From: Beaufortia kweichowensis
Taxonomy: Eukaryota > Chordata > Actinopteri > Cypriniformes > Gastromyzontidae
Direction of reading: 5' to 3'
Length of the DNA stretch: 64,000 bases
Assembly (NCBI GenBank): GCA_019155185.1
Contig: CM032804.1
Coordinates: forward strand, 10,078,492 to 10,142,491
The notes under the pieces are model-generated. The model did not search any database, was not told the DNA's origin, and saw only the letters and a program-made list of their open reading frames with translations. Position 1 is the stretch's first letter; each line of letters opens with the position of its first letter. A program made the position numbers and the translations under genes. Positions 1 to 14,608 of the stretch are shown one piece after another.

Positions 1-727
1 CTTTATCTATCCTATGCTGGGAAATGTGTTAGCATCTCTCTAAACCAGCTTGCTTGTTAGATTTGAGAGAGAAAGTGAGCTAAGCCCTGTTTTTGTGTAT
101 TAGGTAATCATTCATTTGTGGAATGATCCTCGTTTTTTCCATCTGGCCAGTTACAATTTAGGATGAAAATGTATTAATTGATTGGTCATCAGGTGTTCAT
201 TAATAATGGGAAGTTTTATATACTTGCAGCATTAAGTTTTAGCCATCACAAGTGCCAGAAAATTTGAGCACCCATCCTTTACACTTTCTTACTCATTGTG
301 TGTGTTGTGTTTGTGTTATGTGTTAATAAATACTGAGATGTTCATTTAAAAAATGTTTGACTACTTTTAATATTTACTTTTGATTTTATAATGGAAATCT
401 ATTCTGCAGATGTTCCCAACAATCAACACAGAAAGAAAAAAAATGTGCAGATTAGTTCTGGGTTTTGCCTTAGTTTGTAGTTTAACTTTAAACACATCCT
501 GTCACGGCCTGTTAGATTCACCACTGGCAGTTATAAGTTAAAGCAAATTTTTCCGCTCTTTGAAAAAGAACCGAATGTGAAAGAGGTTGATCTTAAATAA
601 TCAGAAAAGTCATCCATTATGATTAACGTAAGATAGCTCAGGTTGAGTTAATGCTGGGATCCTCTAACACATGACATTTGAGATGAGCAATCTCCAAACC
701 TAGCTCTTGTGTGTGTGTGTTCTGCAG
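1..727 (+). other. clec16a intron, left edge
   Basis: Sequence upstream of the first visible clec16a exon. It ends in a TG-rich run and a CTGCAG acceptor at 722-727. I see no exon with family-like translation in this stretch, so it is taken as intron. Confidence 0.6.
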
Positions 728-3700
728 AGATTGAGATGGTGGTGATGGAGAAGTGCAGGATCTCTGAAGTGTCTTCATTAACGGAGCAGAATATTACAGA
801 CGAAGAGAAGAGCGCTGCGGCTGCTAGATTTGAAGTCCAGAAGAGCAGGTACTCAGACACAAATGAGGGCTAAGAAAGTCTTCTTTTGTTTTCAAGGCTA
901 ACTGCGATTACAAGTACACATACTGTAGTGCATTGTGTTTAAAGTGGTTTGAACCGATCACCCCTTAGTTGAATAGTGAGACTTGGTTTCTCTGAATTTA
1001 AACAGGAGCTTAGCTGCACTTCAAAGCTGATGTTTGAAAAGAGATCCAAGACGTGTTCAGACTGCTCTCCAAGCCTTTTTAGTGCTATATTTATGTATTT
1101 TACTATATATGAGCAATACAAAGTTAAAGAAATTCTCAGGTATAATTTGCCTCAACATAATGTAGAACCTAAAAATAAAAAAGATGGATATCTTTACAGG
1201 GATTTTTCTCAGGGGGGAATTTTATATATTTATATGGTGTAATATTTGGTCTGGCTGCAAAGACTTGTCTTTAAAGCTCAAAGACTAGATTTGACAAATA
1301 GCTTGTGGTTAACAGCTTGCCTATAATATAACAGTAAACCGAATACATCAGCCCGTGTAACTGCAGTTTGTCATCGGATGCATGTTGTTTTGTGTATTTA
1401 AATGTATTTAATATAAGGGATTGGCATGTTTGTTGTTGTTCTCAGACCATTCCTGGACATGTTGTATAATTCACTGGATTGCGACCCTGATGATTACCAA
1501 GCTCTTTTTGTGCTTTGTCTCCTGTATGCCGTGTCTCACAGTAAAGGTACGTGATCAACCCTGACAATCCAGTAACCGTCTTTGTGCACACAAAGAAATT
1601 CTCTAATGAATTGACGATTATGAGTATAGTCAGAGACTTTCTATAGCAAAATAAAAACACTTTTTTTAATGTACCTCTGGTAGATTTACTTTGTAAGCCT
1701 AGCAGACCAGGCAGAAGTATAACCTTCTTAAGCATTTAAACATGCATGTGCGTGAGACTTTAGTAAGAGAGTTGCTAACCAAATCTGTCTGTGCATAGTA
1801 TTATTCAACCTTTCAAAACTTTAAACAAATAAACCTGGTTACTTTCACAAATGCAGATCACATGATGTGACTACCAGTAAACCAGTGTTTACACTAAGCA
1901 AACTCCACCTGCAGGAAGTCGATAACTAATGCATAACCGAAATATCATTTACAGTATCAGGAACCAGTAGACCATTTTTTAGCTCAAGTATTGTTAAGTA
2001 ATTATTAAAACAAGCTGAGAATGTAAATTGAGATGCTCTTAATAGATCTTAAAGGGATAGTTTACCTAAATATACAAATTATGTCAATATTTATTCACCC
2101 TTGTGAAATACAAAAAGAAGGTATTTAGAAAAATGTCTCAGTGCTTTTGTGATGAAGACGACAAAATTTGTTTTCTTCATCATATTTTTTGTACATGCAC
2201 AAACACACTTAATAGGATCGTACTGCTTTTCACAAAAGTTGCAGTATTGTTTGTTTTTGTTATGCGTAGTTTCAGTAAAATATGCTTAGTCTTGATCTGA
2301 TGGCTTCTGATAAAAGGCAAAGGATCATCACAAATTGCACGTAAATCTGCTTTTATCTCGCTGTTGTTTATGTGCATGTGTATACGTGCAGGTATAAACC
2401 CAGAGCTCTTAGAGAAGATCCAGCTGCCCGTGCCAAATGAGGAGAGAAGCTTTTACAGCCAGGTGTTAGTGGAGAGAGTGATCCGGATCATGAGTCAGGC
2501 GGCTCAGCCAGGTACATACACAATCTTTTACTGTACCGTCTGCTTGCTTAGACGTGCTTATTCTGTGCATTCCATTACTGCGTCTAAACTTGTCAAACAA
2601 ACACTCAGACAACTGAAATCAAAATACACCCCACATGTTTCTAAATGTGGATTCTTGGACATATTGTACACACAAATACGCTGCAAATGATGCATTCTTT
2701 AATAATTGTTCCTGTGAAACATCTGTTTGTTTTTTGATGATGGTAATTAAGGGCATTCAAGTGGGGAATAAGATTAACAAGTAATATCAGACCTGTTTTT
2801 GTGATATACATCAGGATTTGTTTGTAAGATCAAACCCTGCCCTATATTCATAGTATCTTTCTAGTACATTGTTTTCCAGTTTGTCACAATGTAGGAGGGA
2901 ATTCCTTTGCGAATGCCATGTCATGTTGTCTTTGTCTCAGAACTTCATCACAACCTATTATCACATTTCTTCAGATGTGTAAGCGTTGCCACAGCCTTGA
3001 GTAACAGTAACTGCAATCACTTTCCTGTAACTGTCAGTGTGTTTCACCTTTTTGTTAGAGGAATGTTTCATTTTTTATAAATGTTGACATTTTGCTTCAC
3101 ATCCAGGTTCTAACAGGGTTAAATGAGCACACTTTCCTGGGCTGAACTGTATTTTCTGTAGCTCATAATTGGTGCTCTGCTATTGATCAGGGGCATCAAG
3201 CAGTATGCCGTTGTAGATTATGTGATTGTATAAAATGTTAGTGGCACAGTTATAGGTTCAGCCCGGGTTCAAATTAAGTCATAAGCAATACTTTTGCTCA
3301 GAACTCGGTACATTTCCCATCATTTTTAATGACCATAAGGCTTCTGCTTTGGATTAAAATGTTCAGATGTTGAGTCAGCAATTACTTACTTGATCAGCTG
3401 TTTTCCTCACACTTGAGATTCTGTAACTTTGTAGTTTTGACATTTGTGTCAAATATCTATTGGGACACTAACATGACAGTAATTATAGATGTCACAATGT
3501 CATCGCACTTTGACATTTAAAAAAATTATTTTCATTAAATTGCTATAAAAGTGACCAGAATACATCTCTTCCCAATATGTAGTTTTGTTTTGTGCGTATT
3601 TGTCTATTTCCATGGTTACACATGTCACATTTGAGCTACAGCATTAATGCCCAAAACTTCCTTTTTTAACATACTTGTTAAAATGTAATTGTGTAGTATG

Positions 3701-6700
3701 AATATCACATGACCGGTCTGCTTTTACTGAACACTATGAAGGATTATAATTTTCATATTATCACCCAAATATGAAATTTCTCTCATAATTTACCCACCCT
3801 CATGCCATCCCAGATAGTTGACTTTCTTTCTTCAGCTGAACACAAACAATTTTAAACAATGTCATGTTATTTTACTATATGAGATTCAAAATTTTAAAAC
3901 TCCAAAAAACACATACATACATTAAAGTACACATTAAAGTAATCCATATGAATTCAGTGGGTTAATCTCTATTAAAAACAAAATGATGCTAGAGATTTCA
4001 TATTTCAGTAAACTATTCCTGTAATTCACATAAACAGTAGAAACAGTAACAGCTATTACGTTTGTTTTATATTATCACACTAGATCGAAAACTTTACAAA
4101 CGTATTAGTCATTTTTGTGTCTCAGATGGGAAGGTGCGTCTTGCCACCCTGGAGTTGAGCTGTCTGCTTCTGAAACAGTCTGTGCTGTCAAGCTCTCAGT
4201 GCATTATAAAAGACGTCCATTTGGCCTGTTTGGAGGTAATCGCACACAACATCAAGCACTTCACAGCTCTACGCAGTCTTAAATGTATGCCAGAACTCAT
4301 CATCTATTCAAATCGGATCGTTGTTGTTATATACCGCAAAGTATAACAGGCCTTTTACAGGGACAGTCCCTGAATCTGAGGTTATTATACGCCTTGCTCA
4401 AGGGCACAATGATGATAGTTGATGGGTTTGAACCTATGACCTTACAAGCCCTTTAACATTAAATTACAGTTATGTTAATATTTTACAAACAGTGTAAACC
4501 TAAATAAAATAGCTTGACAGTGCTATATGACTCATGAAAGACATACAAAACCTTAAAACCAAATACATCACAACATGGTATTCTCATCGTCTGAATTAGT
4601 AATGGCTTCCTTATGTTATTTCCAGTAGAGACCATGGCCATTTTTTTTATAATGGAGAAGAGTGTCTCATGACCAGAGTGACCAGTTAGTTTAAAAGAAA
4701 TAAATGATTCATGAACATTTTATTATTCAGGATGATTTAAATTTATTGCAACACATTTCTGATTTAACAGTTGTTTAGTGTACAGTATGCACACTTTGGT
4801 TTTTCCCAGTAATTTTTCTTACGCTATTGAGTAACACTTCTTATCATGCTTATTTTGAAACCAGACAGATTCAAAGGAAATTCAGAATTTATCCTCATTC
4901 GCTATGATGTACTTGTTTATATTGTGTTGCGCAACTAAATTATGTTTTCTTCCTAGGGTGCTCGAGAAGAGAGTCTTCACCTTTTAAGGAGGTTTTATAA
5001 GGCAAGATGCTTTCTGTTTGCTTTTTACTTTCTCACATCAAGTTCATCCATGTCTTTGCAAGTATTTACTAAAACCGCAAGCAACAGAGATTCATGTTTA
5101 ATGCCTTTTCCTGTTCTAGTAATTATCCTTAGTGTTTCCCCCAAGTCTTTCAGTCATATTTGATTTCCTTAAAAGACAGGGGTGAAATAAAAAAAAAGAC
5201 TTTGCTCTTGTAATGTTTTGGAAAATCCCTGCCGATTCCTGTTGAAACATGTCAACACGCTTGGTGGCTTCTTCACATTCAGGCATTTCTGCGAAAGCAA
5301 ACTACAATTAAACTAAATTTAATACTGTACAGTGTGAGACATTGTGGCAGGTTTATGCAAGATCACCAAAACACACAGTTTTTTTCTGTGACTATTGGCT
5401 GCAACAAGGATATATATTGTTTCAAGCTTTTACTTCAGGGTGTAGCACTTTTTGTCCTTGTGTTTTCCACGAAGCCGTTTTAACGTGAAATTCGAGAATT
5501 CCTGGCGTGATTGCGTTTAGCGCATGAGAGAACTGCAGCCGGTTTTGTTTTCACAATTCAAAGACCTTTTCTGAACACAATACGAAGGTTTCACATTCCA
5601 GTTGATGTTATCCTGCGACTTTATTATCAGTTTGAACAACAGGATCTGCGCACTGTACACAAATCACAGCACTGAATGTTCTGTGCTTAAATTATGAGCT
5701 CGGGGGGATCGGGTTGTGGTATCCGTCATGCTCCTGAGCTTTTTTTTGTAGTGGATCGGTGTCCAGGCTCTTCCAAGAAAAAGGCTAGACATGTAGAGTA
5801 CCAGTCAAAACATTGTACACGCCTAATCAGTCTACATAACCACTGTTGCTGTCTGCACTTTAGAGTAATAGAGAAGTAGTTAAAACCGTAACATGAAAAT
5901 AAAACTGAAATGAAAGTATCAAATGAAAGTATGGGAATTATGCAGTGACCTAAAAATGTTACATCAGAACCATCTTGTGTTTTAGCAAGATACCTAATAA
6001 AAAGTCATTTTTGTATGACAAAGTCTGTATTTAACAAAAATATGTTCACACTGTTAATTCAGATGAAGTTATTAAGTCACATTTATCTTTCCCAGTGGAG
6101 AAGGGGAGTTTGGTTTTGCTTTTATGTGTTATGTACACCTTGTTTTCTTTATGAAAATGTTTTTTGTTCCTCTTCCTGCAGGGGGAGGAGATCTTCCTGG
6201 ACATGTTTGAGGATGAATACAGAAGCATGATGGTAAGCCTTATAAAGCACACGAGCTTTATAATGTCTCTTTTGCAACCTCACTTTTAGTGTGCCTCATA
6301 ATCCGATGATGCAGCAATGCATCCTGCTTCTGAGGTGAAAGGAAACTTCTGTCATATCAATGTTAGACATTTACTGGAAAAGGAGTGAGAAATGGTTATA
6401 TTTCTTCCTCTTACAAAACCTTTCCTGGGAGTATTGTTTGTCTTCACATTTTGCTTTGTTTCTGTGTGTGTGGTATAGAGTAAGCCTCTGAACGTGGAGT
6501 ATCTTATGATGGATGCTTCCATTTTACTGCCTCCCACCGGCACCCCCCTTACCGGCATTGACTTTGTGAAGAGACTACCGTGTGGAGATGTGGAGAGGAC
6601 ACGCAGGGTTAGAGATACACACACACACACACACACACAGTACTGAAACACATGCTGAAAGCTACGAGATGAGAATTTATGAGTGGGAATCTCCTGGGAG

Positions 6701-9700
6701 CAAAGAAATGGGCTACTTTGGCCCATATGTGAGGCTCTAGGCATCTGGGAAGCCATCCAGAAGCAGTTCTTAGAAATCAATGTGTTTAAAAAAGTATTTA
6801 GTAGAAATTGGGATCATAAATGGCTGCAAATATCACCATTCTTGACTGGATCTTCTTAAGCTGCTATGCCAGTATATTTTTTATTAAATGCTTGATTTTA
6901 TCTGTCGCTTTTGTTTGGTACCTGAACGTTCCCAAAACCTTGTGTGCTTACCTTGTATCTTTGCTCTTTATTGTATTAATGTTTACTTTTCTTACTTGGT
7001 TAACTACATTACTTGGAAAAACCACAGTTCCCACTTTAATTGGAATGGTGTATTTAACTGACAAATACTTGCAGGCTATATGGCATTGTTTGTCATTTAA
7101 AACATACATTTAACTAACGTAAAGAGCGTGTTGGTACCAGTATTGCACACTCCTACTTTTGACTGTAAATATACGGAAAATTATCATGACAAAGTTTCCA
7201 GTCATGTTACAGATCTCTTGATTATTATCTAAATGAGGCAAATGATGACATGTTATTTATATGAGGACATTGAGAATAATGTTTAAACTAAAGTACACAA
7301 TCAAAAATACAATGAGCCCTCATGCAGTCCTTAATGATTGTCTTGTATAAACATAAAGTCCATGAAGATTAAAACTTTTGCTTCTTCAATGATGTGATTG
7401 ATCAGTAGCCGCGACAGCTTTAATCATTCCTTCATGTGTCCCCGCAGGCTATCCGCGTGTTCTTTATGCTGCGCTCGCTGTCCCTGCAGCTGCAGGGGGA
7501 ACCAGAAACTCAACTTCCTCTCACTCGACCGGAGGATCTCATCAAGACGGACGATGTGCTCGACCTCAGTAAGACTCTTACAGTCACGTCATGATGCTAC
7601 ACTGCGCAGATGATTTTTTTATTTATGGCATCCATTGACATGACGTTTATGCAGTTTTCTGTAAATGATTAATGGTTTATCATCGAAGACTTCTTCCCGA
7701 TAACTGCATGTTTAAGATACGCTGAATGTGCTAGCTCTGTTTATATCAGATATACTGCAGTTAGATAAACATGCTGATGCGAAACAGCAGCTTGTGCTTG
7801 AATTTTGAGAGTAAAAGTGGAATTGACATTTCTCATGAACTGCGACCATATGCTTGGTTTTGTGTTCCATCTGATGACCTTCCTCTCTCACGAACTGCTT
7901 ACCACACCTGATGAAATCATCATTTGTGCGGCATGCGTTGTTTCGCACAATCTGTGGGTTTGCACTGTTAACCAACAGTAATGTTGTCTCACCTCACCAT
8001 AATGAGTTGTACAGATGCAGATCCAGTTTAGTTCTTTTTTTTAATGATTTATTTTACATTTTAGACATATTACAATCATGAAAAAAATACAATACAAATA
8101 ACACAAAAAAAAATAAGGCATGTACACATGTATCCCCAGACACCATCCCAATATTCAAATTACAGATGAAAAAAGGGTTACAAGCTACTTAACCAGCAAA
8201 CATATTATGTAGAGGGGTTGGCAGGGAAGATCAGTCCAAGTCCAGCTGGAGAGTTTTAACATAAGAAAGAAATTTTAGTAAAAGTACTGTTAGGCCCTCG
8301 TAGAGAATGCCTAATCTTCTCTAGTTTCATAAAGAACAGTACATCCTTCATCCACCGTGCATGAGAGGGTGGCTGGGGGCTCTTCTAATTTAATAAAATT
8401 AAAAGAAAGGCCACAAAATTAAAAAAATGAGTGGGCAAGGCATAATGAGCGGACACCACAGATCCAGTTTAGTTCTTGTGTCCAGGTGTCCTGGTTACCT
8501 CGGGCCTTTCACTTTGACAGGTGAGAGGGGGTGTGTGTAGAAGAACTGACTCAGAACTTCCACTGTCACTGAGGCCTTTGCTAAAGCTGGTGCAGCCGCT
8601 GTGGGCTGCAGTCTTGAGCTCTTCCAGTACGTCTCGTGTTTGACAGTAAGGCAGTCTAAACAGCACCTACAGGCTGGGTCAGAGGGTGGGCGGAATGGCC
8701 CTGGAAGTGTTAGCAGGTGGGAGGAAGCTCAGATTTGGCTGCCAAAATCAGCCCACTATAACTTCCTGCTTTGCAGCATTTGGTGCACAAAGGGTTAATG
8801 TGCACGACAGACATCTGGATGACTGCTTTTGGTCTGGGTTTGTACAGTTTGATTCACTAGAATTGGAAAATGTGGTTGAAATACTCAAGTGTTAGGTCAT
8901 AGAGATTTCGATTGAATGAATAAGCAAAGAGTCCTTTTTTAAAGAAATTCACCCAGATATGAAAATGCAGTCATTAGTCTGAGAAACAAAAATTTTGTTT
9001 TGTAAAGCAGAATGTCCAAGTACTTCTGAACGTAAATGTTGACCTCATGTGTCCTAACCCATCCCCAACCATGGTTTATGACAAATTGCTCATTTGTTCC
9101 TGATTTGTAAGTAATTTGTTTAAAAGCATATAAATAAACGTGTATGAGTAAATGTGACCGTGGCTGTCAAATAGGATTTTTAAAACAAGATAAATATATC
9201 AGTCTGTTAAACACAAATTTCAGAATGTGTTACTTGAATCTTAATGTAATAATGTTTATATATATATATAAACATTTATATATATATACATTTATACATA
9301 TATATATGTTATATTTGTCCCTTTATGAGATTAATACACCCCGGTCCCTTCTGTTGTCATCATTTATTCACCCTTATGTCATTCAGAACTTGTATACGAT
9401 AAGATGTTTTGAGAAATGTCTCAAAGAAAATCATACAGGTTTCACTCACATGACATGAGGATGAGTAAATGATGAAAGAGTTTTCATTTTTGGGTGGATT
9501 ATCCCTTAAACATTCTGTGGAAATAAAGTCATAAGGCTTTAAGATGATATGCCCCAGGAAGAGAAATGACAGAATATCTTTTCTTGGTGATTTTTTTCAG
9601 AACTACTCTGATGGTAAACTTGCTCAGAATATGTTTTTTGCACCACAAAACTTCTTGCAGTTTTACAATCTACAGCTTCACAGTATCTGCCACACAATTT

Positions 9701-12700
9701 TCAGCTGGCACGTCTTGCATCATCACGATTTGAGATGATGTTTGCCTTTTGATGTCCTTTCAGTGTGAATCCAGTAATTGGTCAGCAGTCAGTGATTGGA
9801 ACAGATGAGAGAGACAGTCCGACAGAGACAGACACATAGACCTGCCATACTGACGTGCCACTGATGTGCGCTATTTTTAGATGTTCAGGAAATGATGTGT
9901 GCACACAACACAGTAGATCACAATGCATTATGTGAACATTCGTACTGAACATTTCCGTTCTCTTTTCTTTTTTCAAAAAGATGCCTATTAACTAATAGAT
10001 ATGCCTCTGCTTGTTCAAACATGCTAAACCCTGCTTGGTTCCTTTTATAACCTGCATGTACATAATGGTTACACACACGTGAAAGTTTTCTGAAGAAGTT
10101 CTCAGAAAAAGTTTCTTAACCTAACACTTAGTCACATGGTGACTAATATAACACCTCTTCCCACACACACTGGCTGAGAGCTGAAATCACTTCTATTAAA
10201 AATAGTTTCAAATACAAATTCATATTACATTTTTTTATTAAACCTGAATTTATTTTTTTATCTTGAATACTCTTATGATTCATGTGACAGGCTGGATTGT
10301 CTCATTCATAGTGTTACTCAGTATATACAGAATTAGAATAAATGGATCACCATGTCTAGTTTTCTCACGTCTCAGACATTTGGTCGTTTCTTGTGCTACT
10401 AGAAAGACGTGTATTTTGAAACAACGCTAATAAAAAAAATCAACCTGAACCAGCTACCTGGTTAAAAATGTAAATGAATCCTGATTACCCTTAGGGTACG
10501 AGATGTCACAGAATGTAAACTATGTGTCTTGTGGGTAGATGTGTTAAGATAGCTGCATGAAAAGGGCTTTCCTTGGTACTAAAGCTGAGGTTACACCTAT
10601 CAGCTCTTTGCTTTTCTCTTCTATAGTAATATCTCAATCTGGTAGTGTGACTTTTTAGGAACTGCCAAGCCAGAGTCTGTTGACCTCAGGTGTGATGCTG
10701 CTGTTTCAGTTAATTATTAGTTCTGTCTGACTCGATTATTTACCCCGTCCGCCTCCACCATGATTGTGTAGGTCATGACTCACCGGATTATTTTTGAAAA
10801 CTCCCGCATGTCTGACTGCTGTTTAATTTCATGCCAAATTATTTTTTGATTAAATTACATTCGCATTCACCCTGAATTGCATTTTGTTAGCACTTAATAG
10901 GAAATGGATGACTATTTGGAGTAAGCCGTTTCTTTGGAAATGGGTTAGCTAGGTGAGATTCACTGGAACTAAAATAAAGTCTGAGGATTGTTTATTATGC
11001 ACATGTGCGTTAATCGTGATTACGCACTGTGTGTAGTCATAAGCGGAACTTGAATGTATTAACAATATATTAAAGCATCTCTTTATATTTCACCTGAAGC
11101 TTTAATACCCAGCAAATGGAGAAGAGATGGCTCTTAAAATACTTATTTTATTTTAATATTTATGTGGTGAATAAAAGGACTGTTGTTTTCTGAAAACATT
11201 CTGAAAACAGCACTTGAAAAATGAGCAGTTTAGTAAAAAAGAATTTGCATTGAATTGCCCAGTTATTTATCTTCTTGTGTGTTTGTGTTTTCCTTGTAGA
11301 TAACAGTGATCTTATCGCTTGTATGGTGGTGAGCAAAGATGGCATTCAAGCTCAGCGCTTTCTGGCTGTAGACGTGTACCAGATGAGTTTGGTGGAACCG
11401 GATTCCAAGCGTCTGGGATGGGGTGTCGTCAAGTTTGCTGGCCTTCTGCAGGTCTTCTTTAACTCCATTTATACACTCATGCTGGATTCACACTACACAA
11501 CATCAGCCCGATTGTGGATTTAACAGAGTGTCATGGTGATTCTTAAATGGCAGTGGGCTTTGGGTTTTTTTTTTGTTTTTGTAACGACACTCCACTTCAG
11601 TAGCCATTGTTTGTTCACCATCTTGTTTTGTTTCTTGTCCATGACACGATAAGAATTCGGGAGTCCAAATGACATGTAACACAGTGACTATTGTAACAGA
11701 TAAACAGATATTGTATGGTCTGAAACCAGCATCATACGTGCTACCCAACATGCTGTCTCTGTTCAATGAGACAAACAGCATATACTGTGGAGATAAATCT
11801 CGTGCATATTTTTACAGGACATGCAGGTTTCCGGTGTAGAAGATGACAGCAGGGCTCTGAACATCATCATTCACAAGCCCACATCTAACCCTCACGCCAA
11901 GCCCGTCCCCATCCTGCAGGCCAACTTCATCTTCGCCGACCATATTCGCTGCATCATCGCCAAACAGCGCCTCGCCAAAGGTCGCATCCAGGCCAGGCGC
12001 ATGAAAATGCAGCGGATAGCAGGTCAGTTCTTGGATTTTTGTCAAGTATTAACTGCTCTTTGAACCCGGTGTCTTTAACCAGCAGCTCATATCTTGTGTT
12101 TATGGAAGAGATGTTTATTCTGTTTGTCACCCTTGCACAAGCTTATTTGAGCTAAATTATACTTCACATAATGTCATTTCAAATGAAATGGATACCACAT
12201 GTAAAGTTAATTTTACCCATTCTCAAGGGCATTAAAGGGATTTTCCTCTTTCGCTTTTATTTGCTTCGGGCTGTTTCGATTGATTTTAATTGTACAGCGC
12301 TCTTCACAATAATGTGTATTGTTGTGACGCATTAGGAAGAATAGTGCCTTGCAGACATCAAGTGAGTAAGCTGGAAATGTTTATGGAGCTGAATAAGAGA
12401 GTGTCATTCATTAATTATTAATAATGCTGTGTAATACTGTCAATGAACTGAAGTTCAAAGTAACATGTATAAATGTGTTTCTAAAATTATCTCTTAATAT
12501 AAAATCTCTTTCTCGTCTTCCGTTAAACATTTATCCTGCAGCTCTACTGGACCTTCCTGTCCAGCCTTCTACTGAAGTGCTCGGTTTTAGTCAGCCGTCG
12601 GTTGCATCATCACAACTGCCTTTCCGCTTCTATGACCAGTCCAGACGAGGCCCGGCCTTCACCTCTGTAGATAAAGTTCCAGGTAACTGTGTGAATGATT

Positions 12701-14571
12701 AAAGAGGAAATCACAAAAGATTAGGAGACCAGCTGTAATCCAGAGTTACACATTTTCAATTGAAAGTTTTAGAGACCCGAGTCAGGTGCTTAGACATTTT
12801 GTATCAAACATCTGATCAATAGCATTCAGTGTTTTTTTTAATTAATATTAGTATTTTCAGGATATTGACATTGGTTCTGTGTTTAAGTGGTAATCATGTC
12901 ATAGTCCTAGTATTTTATTTTTTTCACGTGTTATATTTTAACTTCAATTTTTGTGAATTTCTTTATTGCGTATATTTAAATACGCAGTCTTTGTTTGACT
13001 TTGATCATTTATTCTGGGTGTCACTGAGGTTTTGTTTAATCTTTTATGGCACAGTCTTGAATTTTTGGTTTTATAGGAAAATGTTAGCATAGGTTCCTGT
13101 TTCTGTTGCATTATAAACTATATTTAGTCTATGTGTGTATGCTGTGAAACCTTTACATCCTTTGCATTTTTAGCTTTCTCTTTGTTGTTTTTTGGCATTT
13201 TTTACTCTTTCAAACTCTTTCAAAAAGTTAAACAAAGACCAAAGTGCTAAAAGTGGCTTGCTACTTCTCCTTTGCGATCTGCATAGAAATTTGACTAATT
13301 TAGTTTTCAACAGAATTTCTTTAGTGCTTCTTAAAGTTGCAGTTCTCTTTTGTCTGAGCCAGGTTTCTAGGTAATGTTTCCTCTCAGCTATCTCTCATCC
13401 CGTGCTGTCACTATATTTATTCTCCTTTTTCCAGACTAGTGGGTAATTTTCCAATGGTTTAATGCGAATTTGAATGTGTTCGCATGACCCTGTGGTAAAT
13501 ATTCAAAAATGTTTCTGTACGTTAGGCCCCTGTTGATCAAATATGCCATTGTGTGGAGTAAGGGAAATCAGATCCACAATCTTATATCAACGGCACATTT
13601 TTGGCCCCTCCTGTAGATCCTAACAAATGACATCCTATGCGTTTTCCTATGCTCCTTTAAACCGCTTCAGTTCTTGTTGAATTAGGCTGGCTGTAAAACA
13701 AATACTGCAGTCATGTCTGTAACTTTATAACTGTATTCAGATTTTGAATATGATGTGTAGATAGTAATAAATACCAGCGATTGGAACTGAAACCATGTAT
13801 GGGAGAATTTAGGTTGACTTTAATTTCACAAAAGTTGATTGTCTGTACAGGGAAACGCATGACTAAGAATAGTCTCTCGGTCCCTTTTGATGACGTGCTG
13901 TTGGTTCAGGTAAAAAGCATTGTGATTCCAAGAACTCTTGACATTGTGCCAAGTGTTAAACAGGATTAAATTCACATTCATTTGGTATGACTCGGTGTCA
14001 TTTGTTGAAAATAAAAATGTAAATTATTACTGTCACAGTAATCAGCAAATTAAGATGTCCTTGTATGAAGTGTATGCTCTTGTATTTATTACATTTTTAG
14101 GCCAGTTCCCATTGTATTTAACACTGACGGTAAAAAGGAGAGAAAATTATTGTTGTTGCATTCCAGGTTTCTCATAACAAAAATATTTAGTATGTTTAAT
14201 ACTAAAAGCATAAGGGCTCGTAGTGATTTTGTCTGTTAGTGGCTATGCAAACTGTGTGTTGATGTGTATTTCAGGTTTCGCCGTTGCTCATGTTGCCCAG
14301 CAGAGCTCCACATCATCCCCCTCGCCCTCTTCTGCTGGAGACACTGGATCATGCGACTCACCCACAACACACACTGTCACACAGAGTCAAACAGGTAAGA
14401 TGCACAAGTCATCCCAATCTCTCCTGCTTAACCATTCAACAACCTCTCCACTGAAACACCAAAACACTTCACATACATGCCGATACTCAATCTAAAAACA
14501 CACACACACACACACTTGTATGAGATCACTAAAGTAGCTGATTAAACTTAAAAGTTGATTTTTCTTCGCTC

Positions 14572-14608
<37 letters not shown>

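Noticed and set aside
6820..7113. 97-codon hydrophobic open frame in a clec16a intron
   Set aside because: AT-rich, no family resemblance, no splice or promoter context; hydrophobicity follows from T-rich codons.
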